A stretch of DNA of 64,000 nt from Streptomyces sp. NBC_00091 (GTDB taxonomy: Bacteria; Actinomycetota; Actinomycetes; Streptomycetales; Streptomycetaceae). The notes beneath the pieces were generated by a model. The model worked only from the letters and a program-made list of their open reading frames with translations. It did no database searches and had not been told where the DNA came from. Position numbers and translations under genes: made by a program. Shown one piece after another: positions 7,762 to 15,393 of this stretch; position 1 is the stretch's first letter; each line of letters begins with the position of its first letter. The stretch lies in contig NZ_JAPEMA010000001.1 in NCBI RefSeq assembly GCF_026343185.1, positions 2,604,001 to 2,668,000 on the forward strand, read 5' to 3'.

Positions 7762-9099
7762 ATGACACAGGCCCCCACCACCACGAAGGCCGACCCCCGA
7801 CGGCACGACCGCGAGATCCTCGCTCTCGCCGTCCCCGCCTTCGGCGCCCTCGTGGCCGAACCCCTCTTCGTGATGGCCGACAGCGCCATCGTGGGGCACC
7901 TCGGCACCCCCCAGCTGGCCGGCCTCGGTGTCGCCGCCGCTCTGCTCACCACCGCCGTGAGCGTCTTCGTCTTCCTCGCCTACGCCACCACCGCGGCCGT
8001 GGCCCGGCGCGTCGGCGCGGGCGACCTCCCGGCCGCCATCCGGCAGGGCATGGACGGCATCTGGCTCGCCCTCCTGCTCGGCGCCGCGGTCATCGCCGTC
8101 GTCCTGCCCACCGCACCCTGGCTGATCTCCCTCTTCGGGGCCTCGGACACCGTCGCCCCGTACGCGATCACCTACCTGCGGATCTCCGCCCTCGGCATCC
8201 CCGCCATGCTCGTGGTCCTGGCCGCCACCGGCGTCATCCGCGGCCTCCAGGACACCCGGACGCCCCTCTACGTGGCCGTCGGCGGCTTCGCCCTCAACGG
8301 CGCCCTCAACGTGGCCCTGGTCTACGGCGCGGGGCTCGGCATCGCCGGATCGGCCTGGGGCACGGTCATCGCCCAGTGCGCCATGGCCGGCGCGTACCTC
8401 TTCGTGGTCGTCCGGGGCGCCCGGCGCCATGGCGCCTCCCTGCGGCCCGACGCGGCCGGCATCCGGGCCTGCGCCCAGGCCGGTGCGCCGCTGCTGGTCC
8501 GCACCCTGTCCCTGCGCGCCATCCTGGTGATCGCGACCGCCGTGGCGGCCCGGCTGGGGGACGCCGACATCGCCGCCCACCAGATCCTGCTGTCCCTCTG
8601 GAGCCTGCTCGCCTTCGCCCTGGACGCGATCGCCATCGCCGGTCAGGCCATCATCGGCCGTTACCTGGGCGCCGGGGACACCGACGGTGCCAAGGCCGTC
8701 TGCCGCCGCATGCTGCTGTGGGGAATCGTCTCGGGCGTCGTGCTGGGCCTGCTGGTCGTCCTGGCCCGCCCGGCGTTCATCCCGCTGTTCACCAGCGACC
8801 CCGCGGTCGAGGACGCCCTGCTGCCCGCCCTGCTCGTCGTGGCCCTGGGCCAGCCGGTCTGCGGGGTCGTCTTCGTCCTGGACGGGGTACTGATGGGCGC
8901 GGGCGACGGCCGGTACCTGGCGTGGGCGATGCTGCTCACCCTCGCCGTGTTCGCGCCGGCCGCCCTGCTGGTCCCCGCCCTCGGCGGCGGTCTGACTACG
9001 CTCTGGTGGGCCATGACGCTGATGATGCTGGTCAGGATGGCCACCCTCCAGCTCCGCGCCCGCTCCGGCCGCTGGCTGGTAGCGGGAGCCACCCGCTGA
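7762..9099 (+). CDS. MATE-family multidrug/cation antiporter (DinF-like)
   Basis: This 445-residue protein is almost wholly hydrophobic, with about 12 membrane segments in two similar halves, as in MATE exporters that expel cationic drugs in exchange for Na+ or H+. The N-terminal LAVPAFGALVAEPLFVMADSA is the characteristic first MATE helix, and AGQAIIGRYLGAGD recurs in the second half. The substrate cannot be told. It is monocistronic: dnaB is divergent, and a parS site and a terminator follow. No good ribosome site is visible at the ATG. Confidence 0.9.
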   Translation: MTQAPTTTKADPRRHDREILALAVPAFGALVAEPLFVMADSAIVGHLGTPQLAGLGVAAALLTTAVSVFVFLAYATTAAVARRVGAGDLPAAIRQGMDGIWLALLLGAAVIAVVLPTAPWLISLFGASDTVAPYAITYLRISALGIPAMLVVLAATGVIRGLQDTRTPLYVAVGGFALNGALNVALVYGAGLGIAGSAWGTVIAQCAMAGAYLFVVVRGARRHGASLRPDAAGIRACAQAGAPLLVRTLSLRAILVIATAVAARLGDADIAAHQILLSLWSLLAFALDAIAIAGQAIIGRYLGAGDTDGAKAVCRRMLLWGIVSGVVLGLLVVLARPAFIPLFTSDPAVEDALLPALLVVALGQPVCGVVFVLDGVLMGAGDGRYLAWAMLLTLAVFAPAALLVPALGGGLTTLWWAMTLMMLVRMATLQLRARSGRWLVAGATR

Positions 9100-9108
9100 C
9101 CGAGGGGA

Positions 9109-9124
9109 TGTTTCACGTGAAACA
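9109..9124. other. parS: parS centromere site 1
   Basis: The exact 16-bp palindrome TGTTTCACGTGAAACA, the Streptomyces ParB-binding site, lies between the MATE gene and the convergent rplI. It is about 32 kb from oriC. ParB made from 33349-34440 would load here. Confidence 0.96.
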
Positions 9125-9139
9125 TCCCCCGGGAACGAC

Positions 9140-9171
9140 GAAGGGCCGCACCCCAGAGGGTGCGGCCCTTC
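9140..9171. terminator. Bidirectional terminator between MATE and rplI
   Basis: GAAGGGCCGCACC (9140-9152) pairs with GGTGCGGCCCTTC (9159-9171) around a 6-nt loop. It lies between convergent genes and can serve both. Confidence 0.85.
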
Positions 9172-9182
9172 ATGCGCTGCCC

Positions 9183-9629
9183 TTAGGCGGCGACGACCTC
9201 GATGCCCACGTTCGCGACGACCTCGGCGTGCAGACGCACGGAGACCTGGTACGAACCGAGGGTCTTGATCGGGGAGCCCAGCTCCACGCGACGCTTGTCG
9301 ACCTTCGGGCCACCGGACGCCTCGATCGCCGAAGCGATGTCGGACGGCGTCACGGAGCCGAACAGACGACCGGCGTCACCCGCGCGGGTGGCCAGACGGA
9401 CCTTGACACCCTCGAGCTTGCCCTTGACCTCGTTGGCCTGCTCGATGGTCGCGATCTCGTGGATCTTGCGGGCGCGGCGGATCTGCGCCACGTCCTTCTC
9501 GCCACCCTTGGTCCAGCGGATCGCGAAACCACGCGGGACCAGGTAGTTGCGAGCGTAACCGTCCTTGACGTCGACGACATCGCCGGCGGTGCCGAGGCCA
9601 GAGACCTCGTGGGTCAGGATGATCTTCAT
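9183..9629 (-). CDS. rplI: 50S ribosomal protein bL9
   Basis: This 148-residue protein begins [19 protein letters not shown], the signature of L9, and has the two-domain form with a long linking helix (residues about 50-80). It binds 23S rRNA near the base of the L1 stalk. It is the last gene of the rpsF-ssb-rpsR-rplI group, 18 bp after rpsR, and is followed by a strong terminator. Length is normal. Confidence 0.97.
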   Translation of the reverse strand: MKIILTHEVSGLGTAGDVVDVKDGYARNYLVPRGFAIRWTKGGEKDVAQIRRARKIHEIATIEQANEVKGKLEGVKVRLATRAGDAGRLFGSVTPSDIASAIEASGGPKVDKRRVELGSPIKTLGSYQVSVRLHAEVVANVGIEVVAA

Positions 9630-9647
9630 TAGTCGGTCACCCTTTCC

Positions 9648-9884
9648 TTATCGCGCGGTGGACGTGTAGGGCAGCAGCGCCATCTCACGGCTGTTCTTGA
9701 CGGCCGTGGCGACGTCACGCTGGTGCTGCGTGCAGTTGCCGGTAACGCGGCGGGCACGGATCTTGCCGCGGTCGGAAATGAACTTCCGCAGCATGTTCGT
9801 GTCCTTGTAGTCCACGTACGCGGTCTTGTCCTTGCAGAACGCGCAGACCTTCTTCTTAGGCTTGCGCACAGGCGGCTTCGCCAT
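9648..9884 (-). CDS. rpsR: 30S ribosomal protein bS18 (Cys-containing form)
   Basis: A 78-residue S18 with the RNA-binding core ([20 protein letters not shown]). It retains a CAFCK pair near the N-terminus plus a third Cys in TGNC, so it is the zinc-binding (C+) form. Actinomycetes often carry a second, Cys-free S18 made under zinc shortage; that copy is not in this window. It pairs with S6 (rpsF) on the small subunit platform, and both are in this operon. Confidence 0.96.
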   Translation of the reverse strand: MAKPPVRKPKKKVCAFCKDKTAYVDYKDTNMLRKFISDRGKIRARRVTGNCTQHQRDVATAVKNSREMALLPYTSTAR

Positions 9885-9927
9885 TGTGTCTCTCCTGTGT
9901 GATCAAGAAGTTTGGATGCGAGCTGCC

Positions 9928-10527
9928 CTAGAAGGGCGGCTCGTCCGAGTAGCCACCGCCGGAGCCGCCGGAGCTTCCGCCCCAGCCGCCCCCGCCGCCG
10001 CCCTGCTGCTGCTGCTGGCCGCCGGCCGGCGCGCTGGACGCCCACGGGTCGTCGGAGGGAGCTCCGCCGCCCTGGGGGGCGCCACCGCTGGGGGCTCCGC
10101 CCCAGCCGCCGCCACCACCCTGCTGCTGACCGCCGCCGCCGTATCCACCCTGGCCACCGCGACCGGTGGTCTTGGCGACCTTGGCCGTGGCGTTCTTCAG
10201 GCTGGGGCCGACTTCCTCGACGTCCAGCTCGTAGACCGTGCGCTTGACACCCTCACGGTCCTCGTACGACCGCTGCTTCAGCCGGCCCTGCACGATGACG
10301 CGCATGCCCCGCTGAAGGGACTCGGCGACGTTCTCAGCCGCCTGGCGCCAGACCGAGCAGGTCAGGAACAGGCTTTCGCCGTCCTTCCACTCATTGGTCT
10401 GCTTGTCGAAGGTGCGGGGAGTGGACGCGACACGGAACTTCGCGACCGCCGCACCCGAGGGGGTGAAGCGCAGCTCGGGGTCGTCGACGAGATTGCCGAC
10501 GACCGTGATGACGGTCTCGCCTGCCAT
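9928..10527 (-). CDS. ssb: Single-stranded DNA-binding protein SSB
   Basis: A 199-residue SSB: OB-fold in residues 1-110 ([20 protein letters not shown]), then a Gly/Gln-rich flexible linker from about 120 to 190, ending in the acidic tip SDEPPF that recruits repair and replication partners. It coats single-stranded DNA at forks. The setting between rpsF and rpsR is the usual one for the principal SSB. A second streptomycete SSB, if present, is elsewhere. Confidence 0.97.
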   Translation of the reverse strand: MAGETVITVVGNLVDDPELRFTPSGAAVAKFRVASTPRTFDKQTNEWKDGESLFLTCSVWRQAAENVAESLQRGMRVIVQGRLKQRSYEDREGVKRTVYELDVEEVGPSLKNATAKVAKTTGRGGQGGYGGGGQQQGGGGGWGGAPSGGAPQGGGAPSDDPWASSAPAGGQQQQQGGGGGGWGGSSGGSGGGYSDEPPF

Positions 10528-10599
10528 GGATGAACCTCTCGGCGGGGATTGCTGCTGGGCTGCTGTGCTACTCGTTCCCGATTACCGCTGAACCGAAGT

Positions 10600-10890
10600 T
10601 CAGTGGGTCTCGGGGCGAAGGACCTTGGTCCGGAGAACCGACTCGTTGAGGTTCATCTGTCGGTCAAGCTCCTTGACGACCGCAGGCTCGGCCTGAAGGT
10701 CGATGACCGAGTAGATGCCCTCGGGCTTCTTCTTGATCTCGTAAGAGAGACGACGACGGCCCCAGGTGTCGACCTTCTCGACCTTTCCGTTGCCCTCACG
10801 GACGACGGAGAGGAAGTTCTCGATCAGCGGGGAGACAGCGCGCTCCTCGAGATCGGGGTCGAGGATGACCATCACTTCGTAGTGACGCAT
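10600..10890 (-). CDS. rpsF: 30S ribosomal protein bS6
   Basis: I place the start at ATG 10890 (96 aa, [19 protein letters not shown]) because GGAGGTGG lies just upstream and this matches the family length; the frame stays open upstream to 11148 without family similarity. S6 binds S18 and 16S rRNA. It is the first gene of the leftward rpsF-ssb-rpsR-rplI group. The promoter should be in the 251-bp gap to 11142. Confidence 0.96.
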
Positions 10891-11141
10891 GTGGAACCCA
10901 CCTCCTTTGGACTCAGCGGCCACGGTCGTTCCGTGGCAGGAGGGTCGTGATGCGTGCGCACGGTGTCCGAGAGCAGACACCGCGCAGCTGTACAGACTAC
11001 CTCCTCGACTCCTTCCGGTTGAAATCCGGCGGGAGGGGGCCACAATCTGTATCCATCGGGTGTGCTCGGTGCTATGCCTCCCGCCCCAGGCCCGAGGCGG
11101 CCCCGCGACACCGCTCTGCTCCAGCCAGGAGGTGCCTTCCG

Positions 11142-11462
11142 ATGGCACAGGCCATGCGACGCCAGTCCTCGCCCCAGATCTCCCTCTTCTCCACCGACGG
11201 CAAGCCCCACCCCCTCCAGGACACCCTGATGGCGGTCACCCTGGTCCTCGGCGCCGTGGCGTTCGTCACTGCGTTCTTCCACCATCTGCACCTGCTCAGC
11301 TCGTGGACCGGGCTGATCGGGATCGGGACCGGGCTGTACGGACAGTTCATCTCCGCCACCACCCGCGAGCGCTTCGCGCTGATCATCGGCCTTGGCGCGT
11401 CTGCCTTCGGCTTCATGCTCGGAATGGCGCACGGCGGCCTCTTCGGCGGCTGGCTGGGCTGA
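11142..11462 (+). CDS. Small conserved membrane protein, function unknown
   Basis: A 106-residue protein. ATG 11142 is chosen because AGGAGG sits nine bases before it. After a polar N-terminus come three hydrophobic stretches (about residues 28-48, 53-70 and 80-102), the last Gly-rich ([20 protein letters not shown]). No enzyme motif is visible. It lies between the ribosomal group and femX on the same strand as the latter, 131 bp apart. I recognise it only as a typical streptomycete neighbour of this locus. Confidence 0.75.
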
Positions 11463-11593
11463 CCGGGGGACCTCCGCGACGGGGCGCCGGCCTCCCTCCG
11501 GCCCAGGCACCGGCCTGTCCCCCAGATGGGTGGCGCCCCCGTCGCAGTAGGCTTCGCGCCATAGCAGCGAAGCCGCCGGAGGAGACACCCCGC

Positions 11594-12712
11594 ATGAGCC
11601 TGTCCCTGAGCACCATCAGCCGCGAGCAGCATCTGGCGTATCTCCAGAGCCTGCCCTCGGCTAGCCACTGCCAGGTCCCGGCATGGGCCGACGTCAAGAA
11701 CGAGTGGCGCTCGGAGAACCTGGGATGGTTCGACAAGTCCGGTGAACTCGTGGGCGCCGCTCTCGTGTTGTACCGCCAGCTGCCCAAGGTGAAGCGGTAC
11801 CTCGCGTACCTCCCCGAGGGCCCGGTCATCAACTGGTTCTCCCCGAATCTGGAGGAGTGGCTCCAGCCGATGCTGGCGCACCTCAAGCAGCAGGGCGCCT
11901 TCACGGTGAAGATGGGTCCGCCCGTCGTCATCCGCCGCTGGAACTCCGCCGCCATCAAGGCCGGCATCCAGGACCCGGACGTCAAGCGCCTGCGTGACGT
12001 GGAGGCTTCGGTCATCGAGCCCCGCGCCTTCGAGGTGTCCGACAAGCTGCGCCGCATGGGCTGGCAGCAGGCCGAGGACGGCGGCGCCGGCTTCGGCGAC
12101 GTCCAGCCCCGCTACGTGTTCCAGGTGCCCCTGGCCAACCGCTCCCTGGACGACGTCCTCAAGGGCTTCAACCAGCTGTGGCGCCGCAACATCAAGAAGG
12201 CCGAGAAGGCCGGCGTCGAGGTCGTCCAGGGCGGCTACGAGGACCTGCCGACCTGGCAGCACCTGTACGAGATCACGGCCGAGCGCGACAAGTTCCGCCC
12301 GCGCCCGCTCAGCTACTTCCAGCGCCAGTGGACGGCCCTCAACTCCGAGGACCCCAACCGCATGCGGCTGTACATCGCCAAGCACGAGGGGGAGCCGCTG
12401 GCCGCCGCCACGATGCTCACCGTCGGCCAGCACGTCTGGTACTCGTACGGCGCCTCCGCGAACCACAAGCGCGAGGTCCGGCCCTCGAACGCGATGCAGT
12501 GGCGCATGCTGCGCGATTCGTACGCACTGGGCGCCAGCGTCTACGACCTGCGCGGTATCTCTGACACGCTGGACGAGAACGACCACCTGTTCGGCCTGAT
12601 CCAGTTCAAGGTCGGTACGGGCGGCGAGGCCGTCGAGTACGTCGGCGAGTGGGACTTCCCGCTCAACAAGATGCTGCACAAGGCGCTCGACATCTACATG
12701 TCGCGCCGCTGA
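11594..12712 (+). CDS. femX: FemX-like lipid II:glycine glycyltransferase
   Basis: This 372-residue protein belongs to the FemABX family of aminoacyl-tRNA-dependent transferases, which add cross-bridge residues to the peptidoglycan precursor. Two GNAT-like halves are visible, with the typical LWRRNIKKAEKAGVEV segment (about 195-215) and the C-terminal YDLRGI...LFGLIQFKVGTGG (about 315-345). Streptomyces has one glycine in its cross-bridge, so this enzyme probably attaches it, from glycyl-tRNA to lipid II, on the inner membrane face. It precedes an alanine-racemase-like gene by 42 bp, probably in one transcript. Confidence 0.88.
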   Translation: MSLSLSTISREQHLAYLQSLPSASHCQVPAWADVKNEWRSENLGWFDKSGELVGAALVLYRQLPKVKRYLAYLPEGPVINWFSPNLEEWLQPMLAHLKQQGAFTVKMGPPVVIRRWNSAAIKAGIQDPDVKRLRDVEASVIEPRAFEVSDKLRRMGWQQAEDGGAGFGDVQPRYVFQVPLANRSLDDVLKGFNQLWRRNIKKAEKAGVEVVQGGYEDLPTWQHLYEITAERDKFRPRPLSYFQRQWTALNSEDPNRMRLYIAKHEGEPLAAATMLTVGQHVWYSYGASANHKREVRPSNAMQWRMLRDSYALGASVYDLRGISDTLDENDHLFGLIQFKVGTGGEAVEYVGEWDFPLNKMLHKALDIYMSRR

Positions 12713-12754
12713 CCAGCTGTTTTCCGAGATTTTCGAGAGAGGTTCCGGACGGGC

Positions 12755-13786
12755 ATGGCGCTCACGCTCTACGTCGACACCGCGCGCTGGCGTGCGCACC
12801 AGAAGCAGATCACCGACCAGTTCCCCGGTCTGATCCCGGTCTGCAAGGGCAACGGCTACGGCTTCGGCCACGAGCGGCTGTGCGATGAGGCGACCCGGAT
12901 GGGCGCCGACATCCTCGCCGTCGGGACGACGTACGAGGCCGCGAGCATCAAGGACCACTTCGGCGGCGACCTGCTCGTCCTCACCCCCTTCCGGCGGGGT
13001 GAGGACCCTGTGCCGCTGCCCGACCGGGTGATCCGCTCGGTGTCCTCGGTGGACGGGGTCCGCGGCCTGGTCGGCGCCCGCGTGGTCATCGAGTGCATGA
13101 GCTCGATGCGCCGCCACGGCATCTCCGAGCAGGACCTGGGCCTGCTCCAGTCGGCGATCGAGGACGTCCGGCTGGAGGGCTTCGCCCTGCACCTGCCGCT
13201 GGACCGCCCCGACGGCTCGGACGCCGTCGAGGAGGTCATCGGCTGGATGGACCGGCTGCGCGCAGCCCGGCTGCCGCTGCACACCATGTTCGTCAGCCAC
13301 CTGCGGGCCGAGGAGCTGGCACGGCTCCAGCAGCAGTTCCCGCAGACCCGGTTCCGGGCCCGCATCGGTACCCGGCTGTGGCTGGGCGACCACGACGCGA
13401 CCCAGTACCGGGGCACGGTCCTGGACGTCACGCGGGTGGCCAAGGGCGACCGGTTCGGCTACCGCCAGCAGAAGGCCGCCTCCGACGGCTGGCTGGTCGT
13501 GGTCGCGGGCGGCACCTCGCACGGGGTGGGCCTGGAGGCCCCCAAGGCCCTCCACGGGGTGATGCCGCGCGCCAAGGGCGTCGCCCGGGCCGGTCTGGCC
13601 ACCGTCAACCGGAACCTCTCGCCCTTCGTCTGGGCGGGCAAGCAGCGCTGGTTCGCCGAGCCGCCGCACATGCAGGTGTCGATCCTGTTCGTGCCCTCGG
13701 ACGCCACCGAGCCGAAGGTCGGCGACGAGCTGGTGGCGCACCTGCGCCACACCACCACGCAGTTCGACCGGGTGCTCGACGCCTGA
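12755..13786 (+). CDS. Alanine-racemase-like PLP-fold protein
   Basis: A 343-residue protein with the N-terminal alanine racemase barrel. The PLP-binding lysine is kept in VCKGNGYGFGH (about residues 28-38), equivalent to KANAYGHG. The C-terminal domain is shorter and more divergent than in true Alr, and I could not find a clear counterpart of the second catalytic tyrosine. It follows femX by 42 bp. It may racemise or bind an amino acid for cell-wall use, or be a PLP-dependent relative of other specificity. True alr is expected elsewhere. Confidence 0.75.
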   Translation: MALTLYVDTARWRAHQKQITDQFPGLIPVCKGNGYGFGHERLCDEATRMGADILAVGTTYEAASIKDHFGGDLLVLTPFRRGEDPVPLPDRVIRSVSSVDGVRGLVGARVVIECMSSMRRHGISEQDLGLLQSAIEDVRLEGFALHLPLDRPDGSDAVEEVIGWMDRLRAARLPLHTMFVSHLRAEELARLQQQFPQTRFRARIGTRLWLGDHDATQYRGTVLDVTRVAKGDRFGYRQQKAASDGWLVVVAGGTSHGVGLEAPKALHGVMPRAKGVARAGLATVNRNLSPFVWAGKQRWFAEPPHMQVSILFVPSDATEPKVGDELVAHLRHTTTQFDRVLDA

Positions 13787-13796
13787 GCCGGCCGGG

Positions 13797-13820
13797 TGAC
13801 CGGGCCGGCCGGCCCGGTCA
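13797..13820. terminator. Palindromic terminator between convergent genes
   Basis: TGACCGGGCCGG (13797-13808) is followed at once by its exact reverse complement (13809-13820), a 24-bp perfect palindrome. It includes the stop codon of the leftward gene at 13818-13820. Confidence 0.7.
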
Positions 13821-15302
13821 GTCCCTGGGGCCGACGCCCCAGTCGACCCGCTGACCCTCCGAAGGCGCCGCGTACCGCGGCGCCTTCGCCCTTTCCGAGA
13901 GCGTGAACACGTCCTCGGCCCCGTCCAGGACACCGCCGGACGGGTCGTCCGAGCCGTCGCGGCGTACGACGTCGCGCTCGGGCAGCAGGATGTCCCGTAC
14001 GACGACGGCGCACAGGTAGAGCGTGGCCAGCAGATGGGCGGCGATGGCCAGCTGGTAGCCCTCCACGGGCAGGCCCTGGTGCTTGTCCCCGCTGCTCGTG
14101 TAGGCGAGGTAGAACCAGATCCCGAGGAAGTACGCGATCTCGCCCGCCTGCCAGATCAGGAAGTCCCGCCAGCGGGGCCGGGCCAGCGCGGCGAGGGGGA
14201 CGAGCCACAGCACGTACTGCGGCGAGTAGACCTTGTTGGCCAGGATGAAGGCGGCGACGACCAGGAAGGCCAGCTGGGCGAAACGGGGGCGCCGGGGGGC
14301 CGTCAGGGTGAGCAGTCCGATGGCCAGGCACAGCAGCAGGGTCAGCCCCGTCGCGTACGTGTTGGCCCCCTCCAGGGGGTTGCCGGTGCGCTGGGAGATC
14401 AGCAGCCAGACGGAGCCGAAGTCGATGGGCCGCTCCTGGCTGAACTCGTAGAACCGCTTCCAGCCGTCCCAGGCGACGTACATGACCGGGCCGTTCACCA
14501 GCAGCCAGGAGACGGCCGCGCCGAGGGCGGCGGTACCGAACGCGCGCCACTTCCCGGCCCGCCAGCAGAGCACGAAGAGCACCCCGAGCAGCAGGACGGG
14601 ATAGAGCTTGGCCGCCGTCGCCAGGCCGATGAAGACACCGGCGAGCAGGGGACGGCTGCGCGACCACATCAGCATCGCGACGGCGGCGAGGGCGACCGCC
14701 GGCAGGTCCCAGTTGATGGTCGCGTTGAGCGCGAAGGCGGGCGCCAGGGCGAGGAGCAGGGCGTCCCAGGGCCTGCGGCGGTGGGTACGGGCGACACAGA
14801 CGGCGATGACCGCTGCGCAGACCATCAGCATGCCCGCGTTGACCATCCAGTACATCTGCTCGCGGTGCTGGATGGTGCCGGCGGAGGGCGTCATCCAGGA
14901 GGCGACCTGCATGAACGCCCCGGTGAGCACCGGGTACTCCAGGTACTGCATGCCGCCGTACTTCGGGTCGGTCCCGATGCCGGGGAACTTGTCGAGGTAG
15001 GGCACGAGGCCGTCGGCGAAGCCGCGGGCGGAGTACAGGTGCGGGATGTCGGAGTAGCAGGCGTGGGTGTACTGCGAGCCCGCTCCCTGGAACCAGGCCC
15101 AGTCGTAGCAGGGCAGCTTCTGCACCATGCCGAGGGCGAACATGCCGAGGGCCACGAGGACCACGACGCGGACCGGGCTCAGCCAGTGGCCGCCCAGCCG
15201 CGCACGGCGGCCGACCGGGCCCCCGATGAGCTCGCTGCCGGCGGCGGCGACCTCGTCCTGCTGGGTGGGCGGTACGGGACGGTCCTCGTGCACCTTGGTC
15301 AT
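13818..15302 (-). CDS. GT87/DUF2029-family membrane glycosyltransferase
   Basis: I start at ATG 15302 (MTKVHEDRP, 494 aa); the frame is open further upstream but only with low-complexity Arg/Pro residues. About ten to twelve membrane segments follow a cytoplasmic N-terminus. The first extracellular loop (YSDIPHLYSARGFADGLVPY) and MQYLEYPVLTG are typical of DUF2029 polyprenol-phosphate-mannose-dependent mannosyltransferases. Such enzymes act on the outer membrane face on glycolipids or glycans; the acceptor here is unknown. It follows the PBP gene on the same strand with a hairpin between. Confidence 0.85.
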   Translation of the reverse strand: MTKVHEDRPVPPTQQDEVAAAGSELIGGPVGRRARLGGHWLSPVRVVVLVALGMFALGMVQKLPCYDWAWFQGAGSQYTHACYSDIPHLYSARGFADGLVPYLDKFPGIGTDPKYGGMQYLEYPVLTGAFMQVASWMTPSAGTIQHREQMYWMVNAGMLMVCAAVIAVCVARTHRRRPWDALLLALAPAFALNATINWDLPAVALAAVAMLMWSRSRPLLAGVFIGLATAAKLYPVLLLGVLFVLCWRAGKWRAFGTAALGAAVSWLLVNGPVMYVAWDGWKRFYEFSQERPIDFGSVWLLISQRTGNPLEGANTYATGLTLLLCLAIGLLTLTAPRRPRFAQLAFLVVAAFILANKVYSPQYVLWLVPLAALARPRWRDFLIWQAGEIAYFLGIWFYLAYTSSGDKHQGLPVEGYQLAIAAHLLATLYLCAVVVRDILLPERDVVRRDGSDDPSGGVLDGAEDVFTLSERAKAPRYAAPSEGQRVDWGVGPRD

Positions 15303-15337
15303 GCCGCCCATCCTGCCGTACCGGGCGGTACACGGGG

Positions 15338-15368
15338 GAGGGCCGCCGCACGGTGTGCGACGGCCCTC
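15338..15368 (-). terminator. Terminator after the PBP gene
   Basis: GAGGGCCGCCGCAC (15338-15351) pairs with 15355-15368 with one mismatch around a 3-nt loop, 26 bp after the PBP stop. It separates the PBP from the glycosyltransferase start at 15302. Confidence 0.65.
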
Positions 15369-15393
15369 GCCGGTACGGGTGGGCGAGGCGGGA

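Noticed and set aside
11072..13933. A 953-residue leftward frame across femX and the alanine-racemase-like gene
   Set aside because: Low-complexity, no domain, and overlaps three well-supported genes.
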